Positions 52,501 through 62,853 of a DNA stretch of 64,000 bases are shown one piece after another. Source of the stretch: Cristatella mucedo (lineage: Eukaryota; Bryozoa; Phylactolaemata; Cristatellidae); contig WPIO01000035.1 in the NCBI GenBank assembly GCA_009760855.2, forward strand, positions 3,621,001 to 3,685,000, given 5' to 3'. The position numbers were made by a program, and so were the translations under genes. The first letter of the stretch is position 1, and each line of letters starts with the position of its first letter. The notes below the pieces were generated by a model. The model was not told where the DNA came from. It searched no databases and saw nothing but the letters and a program-made list of their open reading frames with translations.

Positions 52501-53348
52501 CATAGCCAGCCATCAGACGCCAGACACAGGTGCATGTCTATAGGAGAGATATCATTAATAGGACAGGAACAATGGTACTTGGACTTTATCCTGTTATGGT
52601 AATTGAGTCAGCCGGCATTAGCCACTCGTGCTACTGCTATCCTTACCGCCAGGGGTACTTCGAGTTCTTAGTCTGTATACTCACCGAAATTCAGTTTTTT
52701 TCGGTTCAGATACATCTCAACCTTGTGAATGCATGGGACAAGGCGTCGATATAACGCACCACTATAAGTCGAGACAGGCAGATGCAGACATGAATACAGA
52801 TGCTATCAACCTAGAGCCTGTGTACTAGTGTCAGCTACCATGTATGTTGCTCGAACTCTCTCTTGCAGGAGGAAACCAGAAACACGATCGTCAAAATGTG
52901 TCATTTGTAAAGCCTCTAAAGAGAGCTTAATTTCAATCACAGCGCTTTACATATGCAGCAGGGATCGAGCCCACGACCTTGGGCAAAAAAGGCGTGCACC
53001 TTGCCCCTGTGCCAAACCAGGTCTTGCATCGACAAGGTCGGTCGTCTCTCTGAAGCCCTTTCGGTGCTGACTGGTGGCAGCTGGCTAGCCGACGGCCTTT
53101 GTTGCGGATCTCACGCCTAGATACGATAGGGGCTTTCATGCTCAAAGTTAGGATGGGAGTGCCACGAAACACTGTCATACCTTCAATATCGCCTTGGTCA
53201 TCGGACAAGCTCGGCTGGCACTGGCTTGGGCTTCTGCTGTCGCTGGCGATCCAGCCGTAAAATGCGTCGTTCACAAAGAGCCTCTTACTTCTGTCGCACT
53301 GAAGGTTAACGGTGCTTCCTTCGCAGCTGCGACTCTGAACGAATTTGA
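42408..53348 (-). CDS. EVA1C: EVA1C-like SUEL-lectin transmembrane receptor (gene level)
   Basis: The gene is spliced on the minus strand. Exons in transcript order are 53348-53181, 47798-47658, 46826-46617 (predicted), 43731-43540 and 42877-42408. Every internal boundary is phase 1 and the frame stays open throughout. The first two exons form one complete SUEL domain with eight cysteines. The fourth and fifth carry the EVA1/FAM176 module: WVHTFKYIQDNTEKMALYG, then a hydrophobic span CGCIALLLATLLAVG, then a basic stop-transfer RHRRRR and a long cytoplasmic tail. In nematodes EVA-1 is a SLT-1/Robo pathway co-receptor for axon guidance, and vertebrate EVA1C binds Slit and heparin. Those roles are family knowledge only. 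Vertebrate EVA1C has two SUEL domains and only one was found here. The signal-peptide exon was not found. It should end in phase 1 and lie above 53.35 kb. Confidence 0.85.
42915..43262 (-). mobile_element. LINE-A 3'-end remnant
   Basis: The reverse complement of the tail (ATCGATCTCTATGTGGGCAC, TTTGCTGTAAAGGAAGCATG) plus decayed coding sequence. It lies in the 662-bp EVA1C-like intron, starting about 40 bp from the last acceptor. Confidence 0.6.
43540..43731 (-). CDS. EVA1C: EVA1C-like juxtamembrane exon with GC donor
   Basis: The acceptor is GCGTTTTAG and the donor is CAAG|GCAAGT, a typical GC-AG intron donor. The exon is 192 bp, phase 1-1. The product begins GERVMHTSALAGRELV, has a possible N-glycosylation site CNKTG, then DDDLLMGWVHTFKYIQ, which starts the EVA1 transmembrane module. 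A GT donor 6 bases further on (GGCAA|GTATTT) would change the phase and break the frame into the next exon, so the GC donor was chosen. Confidence 0.8.
43732..45224. other. Unassigned EVA1C-like intron sequence
   Basis: No repeat was identified. A plus-strand open frame at 43780-43962 followed by a donor-like GCG|GTAAGC was examined and not accepted as a gene. Confidence 0.35.
45225..45985 (-). mobile_element. LINE-B copy, degenerate
   Basis: The minus-oriented 3' tail (TCTGTAACTCCAAAAAGCCA) is followed by coding remnants parallel to those at 28.8-29.4 kb. Both contain TTCATAGAGGACCTG or TTCCGTAGAGGACCTG and AACCAGAAGCC or AACCGGGAGCC. Located in the intron between the stalk and juxtamembrane exons. 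Confidence 0.65.
45986..46616. other. Unassigned EVA1C-like intron sequence
   Basis: A 141-codon minus frame (46415-45990) spans it, but it has no domain resemblance and no suitable splice phase was established. Not called as coding. Confidence 0.3.
46617..46826 (-). CDS. EVA1C: Predicted EVA1C-like stalk exon (Ser/Thr/Pro-rich)
   Basis: The acceptor is GTTGATTTTAG and the donor is CCAG|GTAAAG. The exon is 210 bp, phase 1-1, giving 69 full codons with no stop in frame. The product is Ser, Thr, Gly and Pro rich (for example TAASSGSTGAVVISAVPKS), as expected for an extracellular linker between lectin and membrane. There is no domain match. The case rests on splice-site quality, exact phase compatibility with both neighbours, and position. 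Without it, the flanking exons also join in frame, so it may be alternatively used or spurious. Confidence 0.5.
47658..47798 (-). CDS. EVA1C: EVA1C-like exon, C-terminal half of SUEL lectin domain
   Basis: The acceptor is CCTTCATTACAG and the donor is TGTG|GTAAGT. The exon is 141 bp, phase 1-1. It encodes CSSASASLQVKRRC, SGRRTCLFEAIDAV, then RVCPHKNKFLDLSYTC. These supply SUEL cysteines 4-8 and the closing (K)(Y/F)LxxxYTC signature. The usual DPC sugar-contact triplet is replaced by RVC. Confidence 0.87.
48735..48900 (-). mobile_element. SINE-1 copy
   Basis: The tail CAAGAGAACTAAATCTCAAT is followed by the head CCAGCCCACGATCTCGGTCA and CTTGACCTCGGTCGTTTAAG. In the 5.4-kb intron within the lectin domain. 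Confidence 0.75.
49240..49385 (+). mobile_element. SINE-2 copy
   Basis: CAGGTCGCAGGTTCTAGTCC (B box-like), a diverged body, then CTCTTCTGCAGCTATATAAA and TAAGGCTGCAAATCAACTAA, the SINE-2 end. Confidence 0.6.
49482..49538. repeat. (GT)n microsatellite
   Basis: About 57 bp of GT repeats with minor interruptions. Confidence 0.97.
49700..52160. other. Unassigned intron sequence of the EVA1C-like gene
   Basis: Contains a 19-base C run (50532-50550). No further SUEL exon was found despite looking for a second lectin domain as in vertebrate EVA1C. Confidence 0.35.
52180..52300. repeat. Degenerate GATA/GACA tetranucleotide repeat
   Basis: Repeated GATAGA, TAGACAGA and GTAGATA units, increasingly irregular, followed by GA-rich sequence to about 52,445. 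Confidence 0.85.
52885..53045 (-). mobile_element. SINE-1 copy
   Basis: The tail AAGCCTCTAAAGAGAGCTTA is followed by the head GGGATCGAGCCCACGACCTT and TGCCAAACCAGG. It begins about 140 bp downstream (in transcription) of the first lectin exon. Confidence 0.72.
53181..53348 (-). CDS. EVA1C: EVA1C-like exon, N-terminal half of SUEL lectin domain
   Basis: The acceptor is GCTTTTTCCAG and the donor is GAAG|GTATGA. The exon is 168 bp, phase 1-1. It encodes KFVQSRSCEGSTVNLQC, then LFVNDAFYGW and SQCQPSL. These correspond to SUEL cysteines 1-3 and the (A)xYG turn. In rhamnose-binding lectins the turn is YGR. Here it is YGW, so sugar binding may differ. Confidence 0.85.
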
Positions 53349-56300
53349 CTGGAAAAAGCAATGTAGCCAGTAGTGACTCGCTCAAACATTGGCCGAGTAG
53401 CTCGCAAGTAACGCATGCAAGAAGCAAGCAGCAGCAGTGCTATGAGTCAGGCTGCAGTGGTCCGTCCTTGAGCAGCAGTGAGACAAGCTATGGCTATCTC
53501 CCAGCTCGTCTGCTCCACGGTGGTCGGCGCTCAACATGGGCACTGCACCGAGTGGTGGGGTGGGCAGCACCCTTGGCCCTGCCTTCTGATCGATCGTGAA
53601 GAGTTAGTTCGAATAAGGTCTGGTCCGCCCCTGAACTGTCAGGAGGAGGCAGCTGTCGGGAACCTGCAGGCAGGCCTGCCTGTGTGCTAGTAGGGGTACT
53701 GCATTGCATTGGCCTCGGTCACATTAATGGCAGTGAGCAAATGTGAAAGCAATGGTGGATGCATGTTCGTTGTTCTCCGAGGTCTGACAGCCGAGTGAAT
53801 ACTTTAGGCCCGACAAAATAGTCAAATCTCTGTCGCTTGCAGGACGGAGGAGCTTGGTTTCGCAAGTCGAATGCAACAAAATGTGGCTTACAAAACGCTT
53901 TCACTTCTTTCATCGAGCCATTTTCGAACCGACAAGAATAAGTCTCGCGTCGGCTAAACTAAGACGTCTAGAGCTGCTAGTTGGTGACAGGCTACTGGCA
54001 AGATCCGGCAGCTTCGATGAATGCACATTCGTTAAAATACGGATCGCGAGCAGCAGCAGCAGCCCTTCAAAAAAGTAGCAGTGAGCTGACATAGCAAATC
54101 TTTGCCTGTGAGTTGCTGGCCCTCGATCCAACCGGGATTGCTGTGCCGAGTCAGTCGTGGAGCCGGCTCCATGGCCACCTCGGCCGGTGCTGTAATCCGG
54201 TCTGGGTCAGGCACCTGCCTGCTGCAACCGGGGGGGGGGGGGGGGAGTAGAGGTAGCCAGCAGAGCGATTGGCTACCTGGAAGCAGTGGGGGCTAGCCCT
54301 CAGCTAGGTGCACTCACCATCAGCAGCATAGCCGTGGCAGCCAACTCGGCAGGAGGTCTAACGAGGCCAGTTAAGGCCCCTCGGCCACACTTGGCTCCTG
54401 GCTGCAACCAGCTGGCCTCAGTAGCCCATACAACTCGGACCGGCACCCGAGCCTCGAACGTTAGCAATTGAGAGCCAGACCCTGCTGTGGATTGAACGCC
54501 CTGCCCTGTGGCAGCAGCTGCCACACCTCGGGCTGCTGGGAGACTGCTGGGCTAGGAAGTATCCGAGTGTAGCTGCTAGCAGCTGCACTGGGATGTACTA
54601 CTCGGCAGACATATACATGGGTGGAGCTGGGCTGCATTTCTCCTTTTCAAAGGAAGCAGACCGTGGCTTGCGGTTTCTTTCAAGACCAGTGGTCCACAGA
54701 CTACCTTCCAGGTGGCAATTAAACGGTCGCAATTCAAAGCGATGGCAGCAGCAGTGCCTTAAGTCGGCGTGCCCCTCCCTTTTGGTCCAAAACGAAGGGT
54801 TCGTTTGCTTTCTTTCCTTTCTTGCGGCCCTCGTGGCATTAGCAAGGCTTACCTTAGTCCACCTGGCAAGCGCCTGGTGGAGAAGAGCTGGCCAGTCGCT
54901 TTCACTTCTCCAGCTGAGTTGCGGGGGCCGAAAGGAGGAGAAACCCTCTCGAATTCAGCTCCACTAATAGATATATAGATAATAGATATATATGTAGTAG
55001 ATATATAGATAATAGATAGTGTCCCCCTCCCTCCTCTCTGCTACAGCAGACTCAGATGAAACTAAGAGCGACTGGCAGTTTAGATTAACCACGGCTACAC
55101 TCGCTCAGAGACGGAATGCGTGGAGCAAGCTGTGAGCTGAAAAACGTGCTTTGAAGGGTATACCGCCCCAAGCCTTGGATGTTTATGACGATCTGGCGAC
55201 AGCCTACTGCCGGCTGCTCGTCGGTGCGTTAGGTCTCCTTGATGCTGGATCGAGCGTTCAAGTCAAAGGGAGTATACCAAATGCTTAAATGATGAAGTAC
55301 TGTAGCAGCAGCAGCTGGTACATAACAGGGCAGCAAAGATAGAGCCACGAAGAAAGTTAGCCGGATACATCCAGTCTTCCCAAATACCTAATGAGCTTGG
55401 TCACACCCCTGCAACAGCCGGCATAGGAAAGCTCTCACCTGAAGCTGCTAGCTGTGTTTCTCCTGGAATCCCAAATGCCAGTTTACGCTCTCGGGCCTCA
55501 AGTAGAGCCTCGGTAGCTGCCACTGGCGCCCAAGGCACGATTGCAGCCAGCGAAAGTGGATCGGTCACTCAGATCATATGCTTAGCCACCACTGGCTCCA
55601 GCCCAATAAGCACGGCCAGCTCGGCTGGCACTCCAGCTTCAGTCTGCTCTCTGACCCATGAACTATGGTCGCGAAGAGGGTGTGCAGGAAGTGAATCCGG
55701 AGGCGGGGCCTTTCATTAATAAGCTCTCTCTGCCATTCACTTGGCTAGGAGCCGGCAGTCGATGGGGCTAGAGGTGGGCCAAGAGCCAGCTGTTGACAGT
55801 CGACCAGAACAATCAGTCGTCCAGTCCCGACCCGACCCTTTGTTGTCTAGAGCACGGGCAGGCCAGCCGAAGCCCCTAAGCTCTCCCGATTGAGGTCCTC
55901 GGACCATTATCAGCTCACACGGCTTGGCAGCTAGAATGCAGGGCAGCAATGTGCACGAGGAGTGTTGCCATTGCGACTAGTCGCCCTCAAGCGCCTGCCA
56001 CGGCTGCTTGCAACCCGGCACTGCCGTCCTGCGGCATGGCTGCAGATGCCTGAGATCCACCTTATCGAGTCCACCTCTGGACGAGTGGGTAGGGTATCTG
56101 CATCGTGCTGCCGAAATGGTTCGGCAATGAATGCAAGTGGCCGGGTTGCGGTTGGTAAGCAAATATTTGCAACAAAAGTGCACACGCAGAGCAATTCAAA
56201 ATCTCCCGAATGGCTTCTTTTACGATCCATTCAGTTGAGCATGCAAGAAAATGCCGGCCATTCTCCCAGCTCTAGGCCCTCGGTCGACTCTCGGAGCACT

Positions 56301-56442
56301 GAAGCAGCCAAAGTCAGCTGATAGGGTTTTATTATGACCTGCCAGAACTATTAACAAGAGCTAAGCAGCAAAAATTCAGTGGACGTACCGCAAGTCTCGA
56401 AGTCGGCCTGATAAGGTCACGCCTAGCTGAAACCAGCACTCG

Positions 56443-56445
<3 letters not shown>
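53349..56445. other. Region upstream of the first recognised lectin exon
   Basis: Should contain intron and perhaps the signal-peptide exon of the EVA1C-like gene, but no convincing ATG plus hydrophobic exon ending in phase 1 was found. A 16-base G run is at 54230-54245 and a TAGATATA-rich patch at about 54,965-55,018. Confidence 0.35.

Positions 56446-56519
<74 letters not shown>
56446..56519. repeat. (CT)n microsatellite
   Basis: About 74 bp of uninterrupted CT. Minus-strand reading gives only Arg-Glu repeats. Confidence 0.98.
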
Positions 56520-56520
<1 letters not shown>

Positions 56521-58880
56521 AGATCGAGTGCGAAAAATCGAATTGCCAAGAGCTACCTTAGTGCTCAAGTAGTGGGATAAAGCAGCTGGTCTGGTCTACC
56601 TCTTTTTCTCTGTCCACCGTCTCGGACAGCCGCAAAAGGTACGGCAAACCGAGAGCAGCGTTTTCAGCATCTTTTTCGTAGGCATAGCCAGGACGAAGCC
56701 TTCAAATGGGCCAGACCCTGACCATTCCAAAAGCAGCCAATCCCTGATGGGTGCAGGGGCATGTCGTACGGCCTTATGCATCAGTATACAAAGGTGTAAT
56801 CTTTCTCTCTTTTTGAATGCAAGAGAAGGCGAAAGTGAAGCTCATTTGATGCTCAGTTATTACGTCTGTTTACCAAGTTACAAAGCAGGCATAGGTTAAT
56901 GTCATTAGCAACTACCAAGCTTATTACTTTGATCGAACAGCAAATCGCTGCTGCATTCTGGAGTCTGGTAGCCAATTACTCTAGATGTGTACTGGCGTAA
57001 ACAGAACGAGGTACCGTGAATTCCCAGACAGCAGCACCTGCAGCTTCGGCCGACTCGGTGGCTGCACCGTATGCCACAGTAACAATTGCTGCAGCTAAGC
57101 AGGTTATCTGACACTGACCTACCGATGCCAGATGAGGTTGGCCTCTGCTACCATTTTTTGAATAACTTCATAGCACGATGCAGTTTCTGCGTGCAGGATT
57201 CAAGTTCAGGATATGCAACTAAGCAGCGATATGAGAAAAAGAAGCACAATTTCATTGCTGCTGTTCGTGAATTTTTCTGTCAGCAACGCCGATTGACTTC
57301 CTGCAACAGTTCTTAATTATAGGCCGTTATTTACATACCAACTAAACTTTCTACTTACGAGTACGAGTACGAGTTGGCACTCTTTTTCATATGTCAATAA
57401 TTAGGCTGAAGACTTGATAAAATAGTCGTATCAGCCTGACTCAGAAGCGACAAAAGCAAGGAACCAGCACATCCTCATGTTACGAAAGATTCTCGATTGG
57501 GATTTCTTCCTCTTTAAATCTGCAGCAGTGAAGTACCAAACCATTGTAATCCTGGAAATTTTAAAACTGCATAGGATAGCAAGCCTAATAGACAGAAGCT
57601 GATTGGTGGCTAGCAGCCCTCTGGCATTACGAAATCTTGGCTGCCTTCGTTCTTGGAGCCATCGTGCCACGATGGCTGAATCAATCTTCCACAGGACCTA
57701 ACTCATTCGTAGGAACTGTAGTATCAAAGAAGCTTCATGGCAGTTTAAAGGGCGAGCAGCTGGCTGCCATAACGAAGGGTTGGCAAGGAGGACCTGCCAG
57801 TCAAAATGTAAAAGCAATAAACAAGCAGCTGTTTTCTGTGTGTTGTCTTAAGCATTCTTGCCAGCAAATGAATATCTTGATGACCATTTGACCACAGTGG
57901 CACTTTATAATCTGCCACTAGTTGGTCTGTGCAACAGATGAATGCACATCCACATGATTTCCTCCTTTTCTTTCATTCCCACTATGACTTTGTATATGCA
58001 TCCACGAATACGTATATAATTATAATGAGACTAAATTTTTTATAGGCACTTTACCTATTCATACGCTGTACAACAACTACTTCCATTTTTTGGTCATAGC
58101 ATGCACACTTTCAGCCTGCATGCACAAGTACACAAAAGAAAATGCATATGGGTAGTGTAAAGGCTATTAGGAACAGATGCATTTTAGCTTCTCTCAAAAT
58201 ATATATTCCATTTAAAAATATTTTCAAATGTAGCTACAGATTCCAATAGCTGATAGCCAGAGGAAACGGCGAATGCTGGAGCCAATGCTGGAGTTATGTG
58301 TCGACAGAAGGATTTGACATTTGGGCTCCTGCACGTCCAGCTGATACACATGGCAGATTTCATAGCTTTCGACCTGGGAGCACATTTCGCGCATGACCAA
58401 TACTTTTGAGGTTTGCCGAGATGTTTTATTTCCCATGTCAAATCTTTCTCATTTATGATTCACTGTTAATCAGGTTCTAATCGTGCATCTTTTGAGTGCG
58501 TTTTAAAAGTAGTGGCTGGCTAGGGAAAGACACAATGTAGGTAGAATGCTCTTTAGAGATGAAAATGCAAGATAAAAGGGCCTCCTGCGATGAAGTAACC
58601 TACATCGCGAGACAAGCCATCGACATGCTGATTCTCCAAGCGATTACCCACTATAATACCACGCTGATCTCCCAGCTTCAGCACCAATATAACAGAAGGC
58701 CGAGCTATTGGTCTGTCTAAGCAATATGGCAATGATGAGCACAATGTCGTGCATGCTGGAGAATTTGATAATGGTGCATTTTCCTAAGTCTCGCGAATCT
58801 TAATATCTAGCACAACACGCTGTTTAAAAATCCCTACTGCAGTACATAGTGATACGAGACAGGAAGCAAGATGATGCATC
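56520..58880. other. Unassigned stretch
   Basis: No recognised repeat. The minus frame near 58436-58224 has a protein-like stretch (EMCSQVESYEICHVYQLDVQ) with a CTCCCAG acceptor-like site inside, but no known family or matching exons. Confidence 0.3.
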
Positions 58881-58884
58881 CCGG

Positions 58885-59045
58885 TTTTAGCCAAGGGGAA
58901 AAGTGCTCGCTGTACATGACCCAGGTCGTGAGCTCGAGTCCTGCAGTGGGTGATCCTTTATCGTCCACTGCAAGCAGTAGTGATAGCCGTTAAGGCTCTT
59001 CTGCTGCTATATAAGCAAGGTTGTCAAATCAGCTAACTTAAAGAT
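58885..59045 (+). mobile_element. SINE-2 copy
   Basis: CCAGGTCGTGAGCTCGAGTC (B box), GTGATCCTTTATCGTCCACT, GCAAGCAGTAGTGATAGCCG, then AAGGTTGTCAAATCAGCTAA. Confidence 0.8.
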
Positions 59046-62000
59046 TAGGGCTGCCAAGCTTTTAAGGGGTCATCGCTTAGTAGGCGTAACGTCGCTTTGT
59101 TTCATCTCTGAGCCAAGATCATCCCTCTTGCCAGTGTTAATATATTGGCATTCATCAGCAATACTTGTCCGTTTTGCATGAGGCAACTTAAAGATTCCAT
59201 CACAGATAACACTTGAATGCGGCTCTAGATTAAAAGCATCACTTTGCGACAAGAGCTCAGATTGCGATGGGCCCGTGCAACACAAGCTCACAAGCGGCTG
59301 TGGTAGCATTGCACGAATATAGCAGTATAATTCAACATCATAACTACACTTTGAGCTCGAGAAGCAGAGTGCATTTTAAGTTTCGGTCTGTCCACTGTAG
59401 TTGAAGGAAACATCGATATGCTTGGCTAACGAAGGGCAAGAGCTTCCGAGAATCCAGCTGGAATTCGGAGCTTTGGACGATAGACCTGTGCCTATAAGAT
59501 ATGACAACTCGAAACGGCTAATGCCAAAAATGTACTGGGTATCTATGGTACAACGTTTCTTGAAGAAACTCTGATATAGTATAGTGCACCACTCCAAATG
59601 TATCTGGTGAGGGTGATACACACAAAGCATTAACTCTTGAGTTCCTCCTTTGAACCTTCGGTCTGGCTTTTTAGGGCTGTCACTCATAGCATTTGGGCAA
59701 TTTGACATTCTGATCGATAATTCAGTTTGGGTGCACACTCTGGGCTACTACTACAACGTGTTTACAATTCAAAAGTGCAAAGCGGTTACTACAGGTAGCC
59801 TATTCGCTTTAATCAATAGAGCACTGGTTTGGAAAACCAAACATGTAAGTTGGCAAACGCTACCTCCTGCTGTCATTAGTGCCATTATCTTACCGATAGT
59901 ATTGCCACTAATACCATTAGCTAGACTCCCGTGTCTTACAATTTGATCACGAAATCTCATGTGCTTGAGCATAGCGAACTTAGGGAGTATGATCAAAGGG
60001 AATCTAGAAACGCAGTATTGATTGCAATGCAGGAGCACCCATGCTCCTGTCAAATTTGAGACTGACGTTGATATGGCTATCATCACAGAAAACAGGCTGC
60101 TGCTAATACCTCCAACGCAAAATTTAAACTTATGCAAGAGACTGTATATGACTAGACCGACTAAATTTGGCAAATCTTATTTGACAACTGCTGAGACTTT
60201 TTTCTAGAAAGCAAATTTTGTGTATGCACTATGCGAATCAATCCGCAAAGCCTGCTGAAAGCAATTCCTCAGTGCGTACCTCAAGTTAGTGGAAGCTTCT
60301 AAGACTCTTCTACTGCAATGCAAACGAGGCTTGAATCAGTGTATCCTTGATTGCATTATCTAATGGGCCGTGTCGCAAGAAACACCCAAATTAGCTATTA
60401 GATCCGAGGGATGTGTAACAAACACCATAGCAAAAAGGCCTGTTCGTCAAAGTAAGAAAGCGATCTCATACAAGTCACTACCTCATTTCTACGGTGCTGC
60501 TCTGAGTTCGTCACACTACCCCATTCACAGTGTTTGCATTGAAAATTAATCCTCTTAAATGGTCGCATATCTACCCCTAAAATAAGCTAGGTTTGTTGGT
60601 TAGTCAATGCTTCCGTCAGTGACTGCGGTCACGTTACGGTAATAACTTTGTGGATAATGTATAGCCACAAAATGAGGGTACAGCGATGAGTGTGTTAAAA
60701 AGGACTAGGTAATTTACTAATATGTATACGTAGCTGCAACATGCACTCTCATAGTTAAAATTGAAATGCCAGAGCTTACAACATTTTAACTGATTTGAAC
60801 TTGAAAAGTTTCGTTCAACTGGTGGCCTTGGCATTCTAGCAACTCGACCTCACGGGTCTACACCTGAATTGAAGACTAGCACTTCCTGTGCTTTTCAACT
60901 TCTGCTTGACGTAGCTGAGTTGGCGTATTTAAAGGCTGCCCAATGTGTGTGTAGAGTTTTGAGTTTTACATTTGCACTGCTGCGCTTTGTGCTTGGTCTT
61001 TTTTGAATGGCTGAGCATATAGAATACATTTTTAAATCCACACCGGTACATTTGTCGGAAGAATAACAATGACAAGGTCAAAGGCGGAAGCTGAAAGGGA
61101 ATGATGTTCCGGCCAGCAGCAGGAAGCAGCCGGAGAGGCTGCCGAAATATGTTAGACGAGGCTGCGGAACGGCCTGCTGAAGAATCTGAAAGAAGGCGAC
61201 ATTCTCGCCAGTCACGACGGGCAGGACAGATTGAAGAAGAAGCAGAAGCCACGTGATATTTCCTGCGATTCTTCATGGGCATAAACTATTCATCGTTTAG
61301 CTGCAACATGCACTGTCGTAGTTGAAATAAATATTAAAATACTAGAACTTCGTGAGACTAGAAACTTGAAAAAAATCCAAAGTTACTTCAGTTGCTTGCG
61401 TTCTCTGCACTATGACTTCCTTGGGCGTAGCTCGAAGCGACGTCTGACGCATCCGGCAATTTTCAGACTCGGCTTGAACTAGCAGAGTGAACACATTGTA
61501 AGACTTCCAGAGTAAGCTTGACCGAGCAGAAGTGGCGCTATGCGTGCCTTTAGTAAGCAATTGATGCGAATACATAGAAATGAACATTCGTTTTATAAGA
61601 AAACTGAAGATGCTCAGAACGTCTGCATGTTTCGTGTACGCAATTCAATGCTGACGCTGACCAATTCGTGAAGAATAAATTTCAATAGTTGGATTAATTG
61701 TTGTTTTGGTAAGAAAACTATTCAGCACAATTTCGATTGGCAATTTCACTTCTATTGATTTTAAACCATTTATTGCCCGCCTCCAAAGCAAAGTTGGAGC
61801 TTTCCGTGATTTTTCACCGATGAAGTTTAAATTTAATATAAAATCTATTTTTTTATTTCTGCCACCGCTAACCAGCGAGTTTTCAAAGAAATGAATTGGG
61901 AATAAAAAAGAAACAAAGCGAGTTGAATATAAGCTCACCGATCGCAGACAGTGACGAAAAAACAAGCAACAAATAGCCACTCGGTGCCGCTATGCCGAAA

Positions 62001-62709
62001 CTTTGTGAAACTGCTACATCCGACAAACCCTACAAGGGTTAGAGATTTAAAAAAGATTGGAAGCTACATGCTGTCAAAGCTCTGCGGATGTTTCACTTAC
62101 GATAAGGTCAAAAACCAAAAAAAAAGACATCGAATGTACGATGTGAGCTTTTTACAACCCAGGTGTGGTATGAAGTCCTTGCGCGAAAGTAGGCCGGGAT
62201 CACTAGCTAGGCTGTGCTAACCACCTGATCAGCGAACCTTCAGGCCCGCATCGCAATGCAATGCTGAAGTTTCCCTTGATTTATCACGGACATAAGCTAG
62301 CTATAAGTGTGTTATGCACGTCAGCATGTCAGCCAAGGCAGGCACGAGTATCCCAGCTGGTTTGAATTTCACAAGCGGGTTTTTCTTGCAGTGATTCAAT
62401 TATGGCCCACTAATTTGGTGAGCAATCAACGCAATTAACTAACTAGCAGAAGCAGTCGTCTGGTCGTTGAGCCAGGCGAGTGCCTGTAGCCAAATAGAAG
62501 ATCTGTGGTTTTTTGACTACTTTTTTCAAACGCCACAAAATGGCTGTCTGTCTGTGATTTTTATTGATTCAAACTGGACGATTGCTAAAGCAAAGGAAAT
62601 TCATAGCGAAAGCCGACAGTGTAGAACAGGTCGAAAAGGAAAGACTGGTCCTTAGGTTAACTTGAAAGAGATAGGCCGTTTGCAACGAAGCTTACAGCAG
62701 CATTCTTAA
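59046..62709. other. Unassigned stretch
   Basis: Several moderately long frames on both strands (59.07-60.2 kb) without recognisable domains. A 51-codon plus frame, 61101-61256, is rich in Glu/Arg (DEAAERPAEESERRR). It lies between two roughly 30-bp direct repeats at about 60,731 and 61,299 that share TAGCTGCAACATGCACT. Confidence 0.3.
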
Positions 62710-62853
62710 ATGAGTGAGGAACTACATAGAGCTTTGAGAGAAAAAGAGAGCTGTGACTGTGAGGGTCAATATGAGGCTATTACCATCAGCTTGCACTCTG
62801 CCCAAACGCAGCAAGAAGCAAGTGAAGAGGCGGAGGACGCTGCCGGTTTGAGA
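62710..62853 (+). CDS. Candidate first coding exon of an unknown protein
   Basis: ATG at 62710 follows an in-frame stop directly. The frame then runs 48 codons to a strong donor AGA|GTAAGT in phase 0. The product is hydrophilic and acidic (MSEELHRALREKESCDCEGQ, then QTQQEASEEAEDAAGLR). It matches no family I recognise, and no partner exon was found before the window ends. The position -3 of the ATG is T, a weak initiation context. It may be chance. Confidence 0.25.

Noticed and set aside
56332-56568. Minus frame with an Arg-Glu repeat, considered as an RE-rich splicing-type protein
   Set aside because: Entirely due to the CT microsatellite, with no flanking coding context.
59800-59880. tRNA-like sequence (AATCAATAGAGCACTGG followed by a paired-looking loop)
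   Set aside because: The anticodon stem and acceptor stem do not pair, and there is no proper B box.
59070-60207. Several 80-134 codon frames on both strands, considered as a DNA transposon or gene
   Set aside because: No catalytic motif, terminal repeat or consistent frame could be identified, and both strands are open in the same places.
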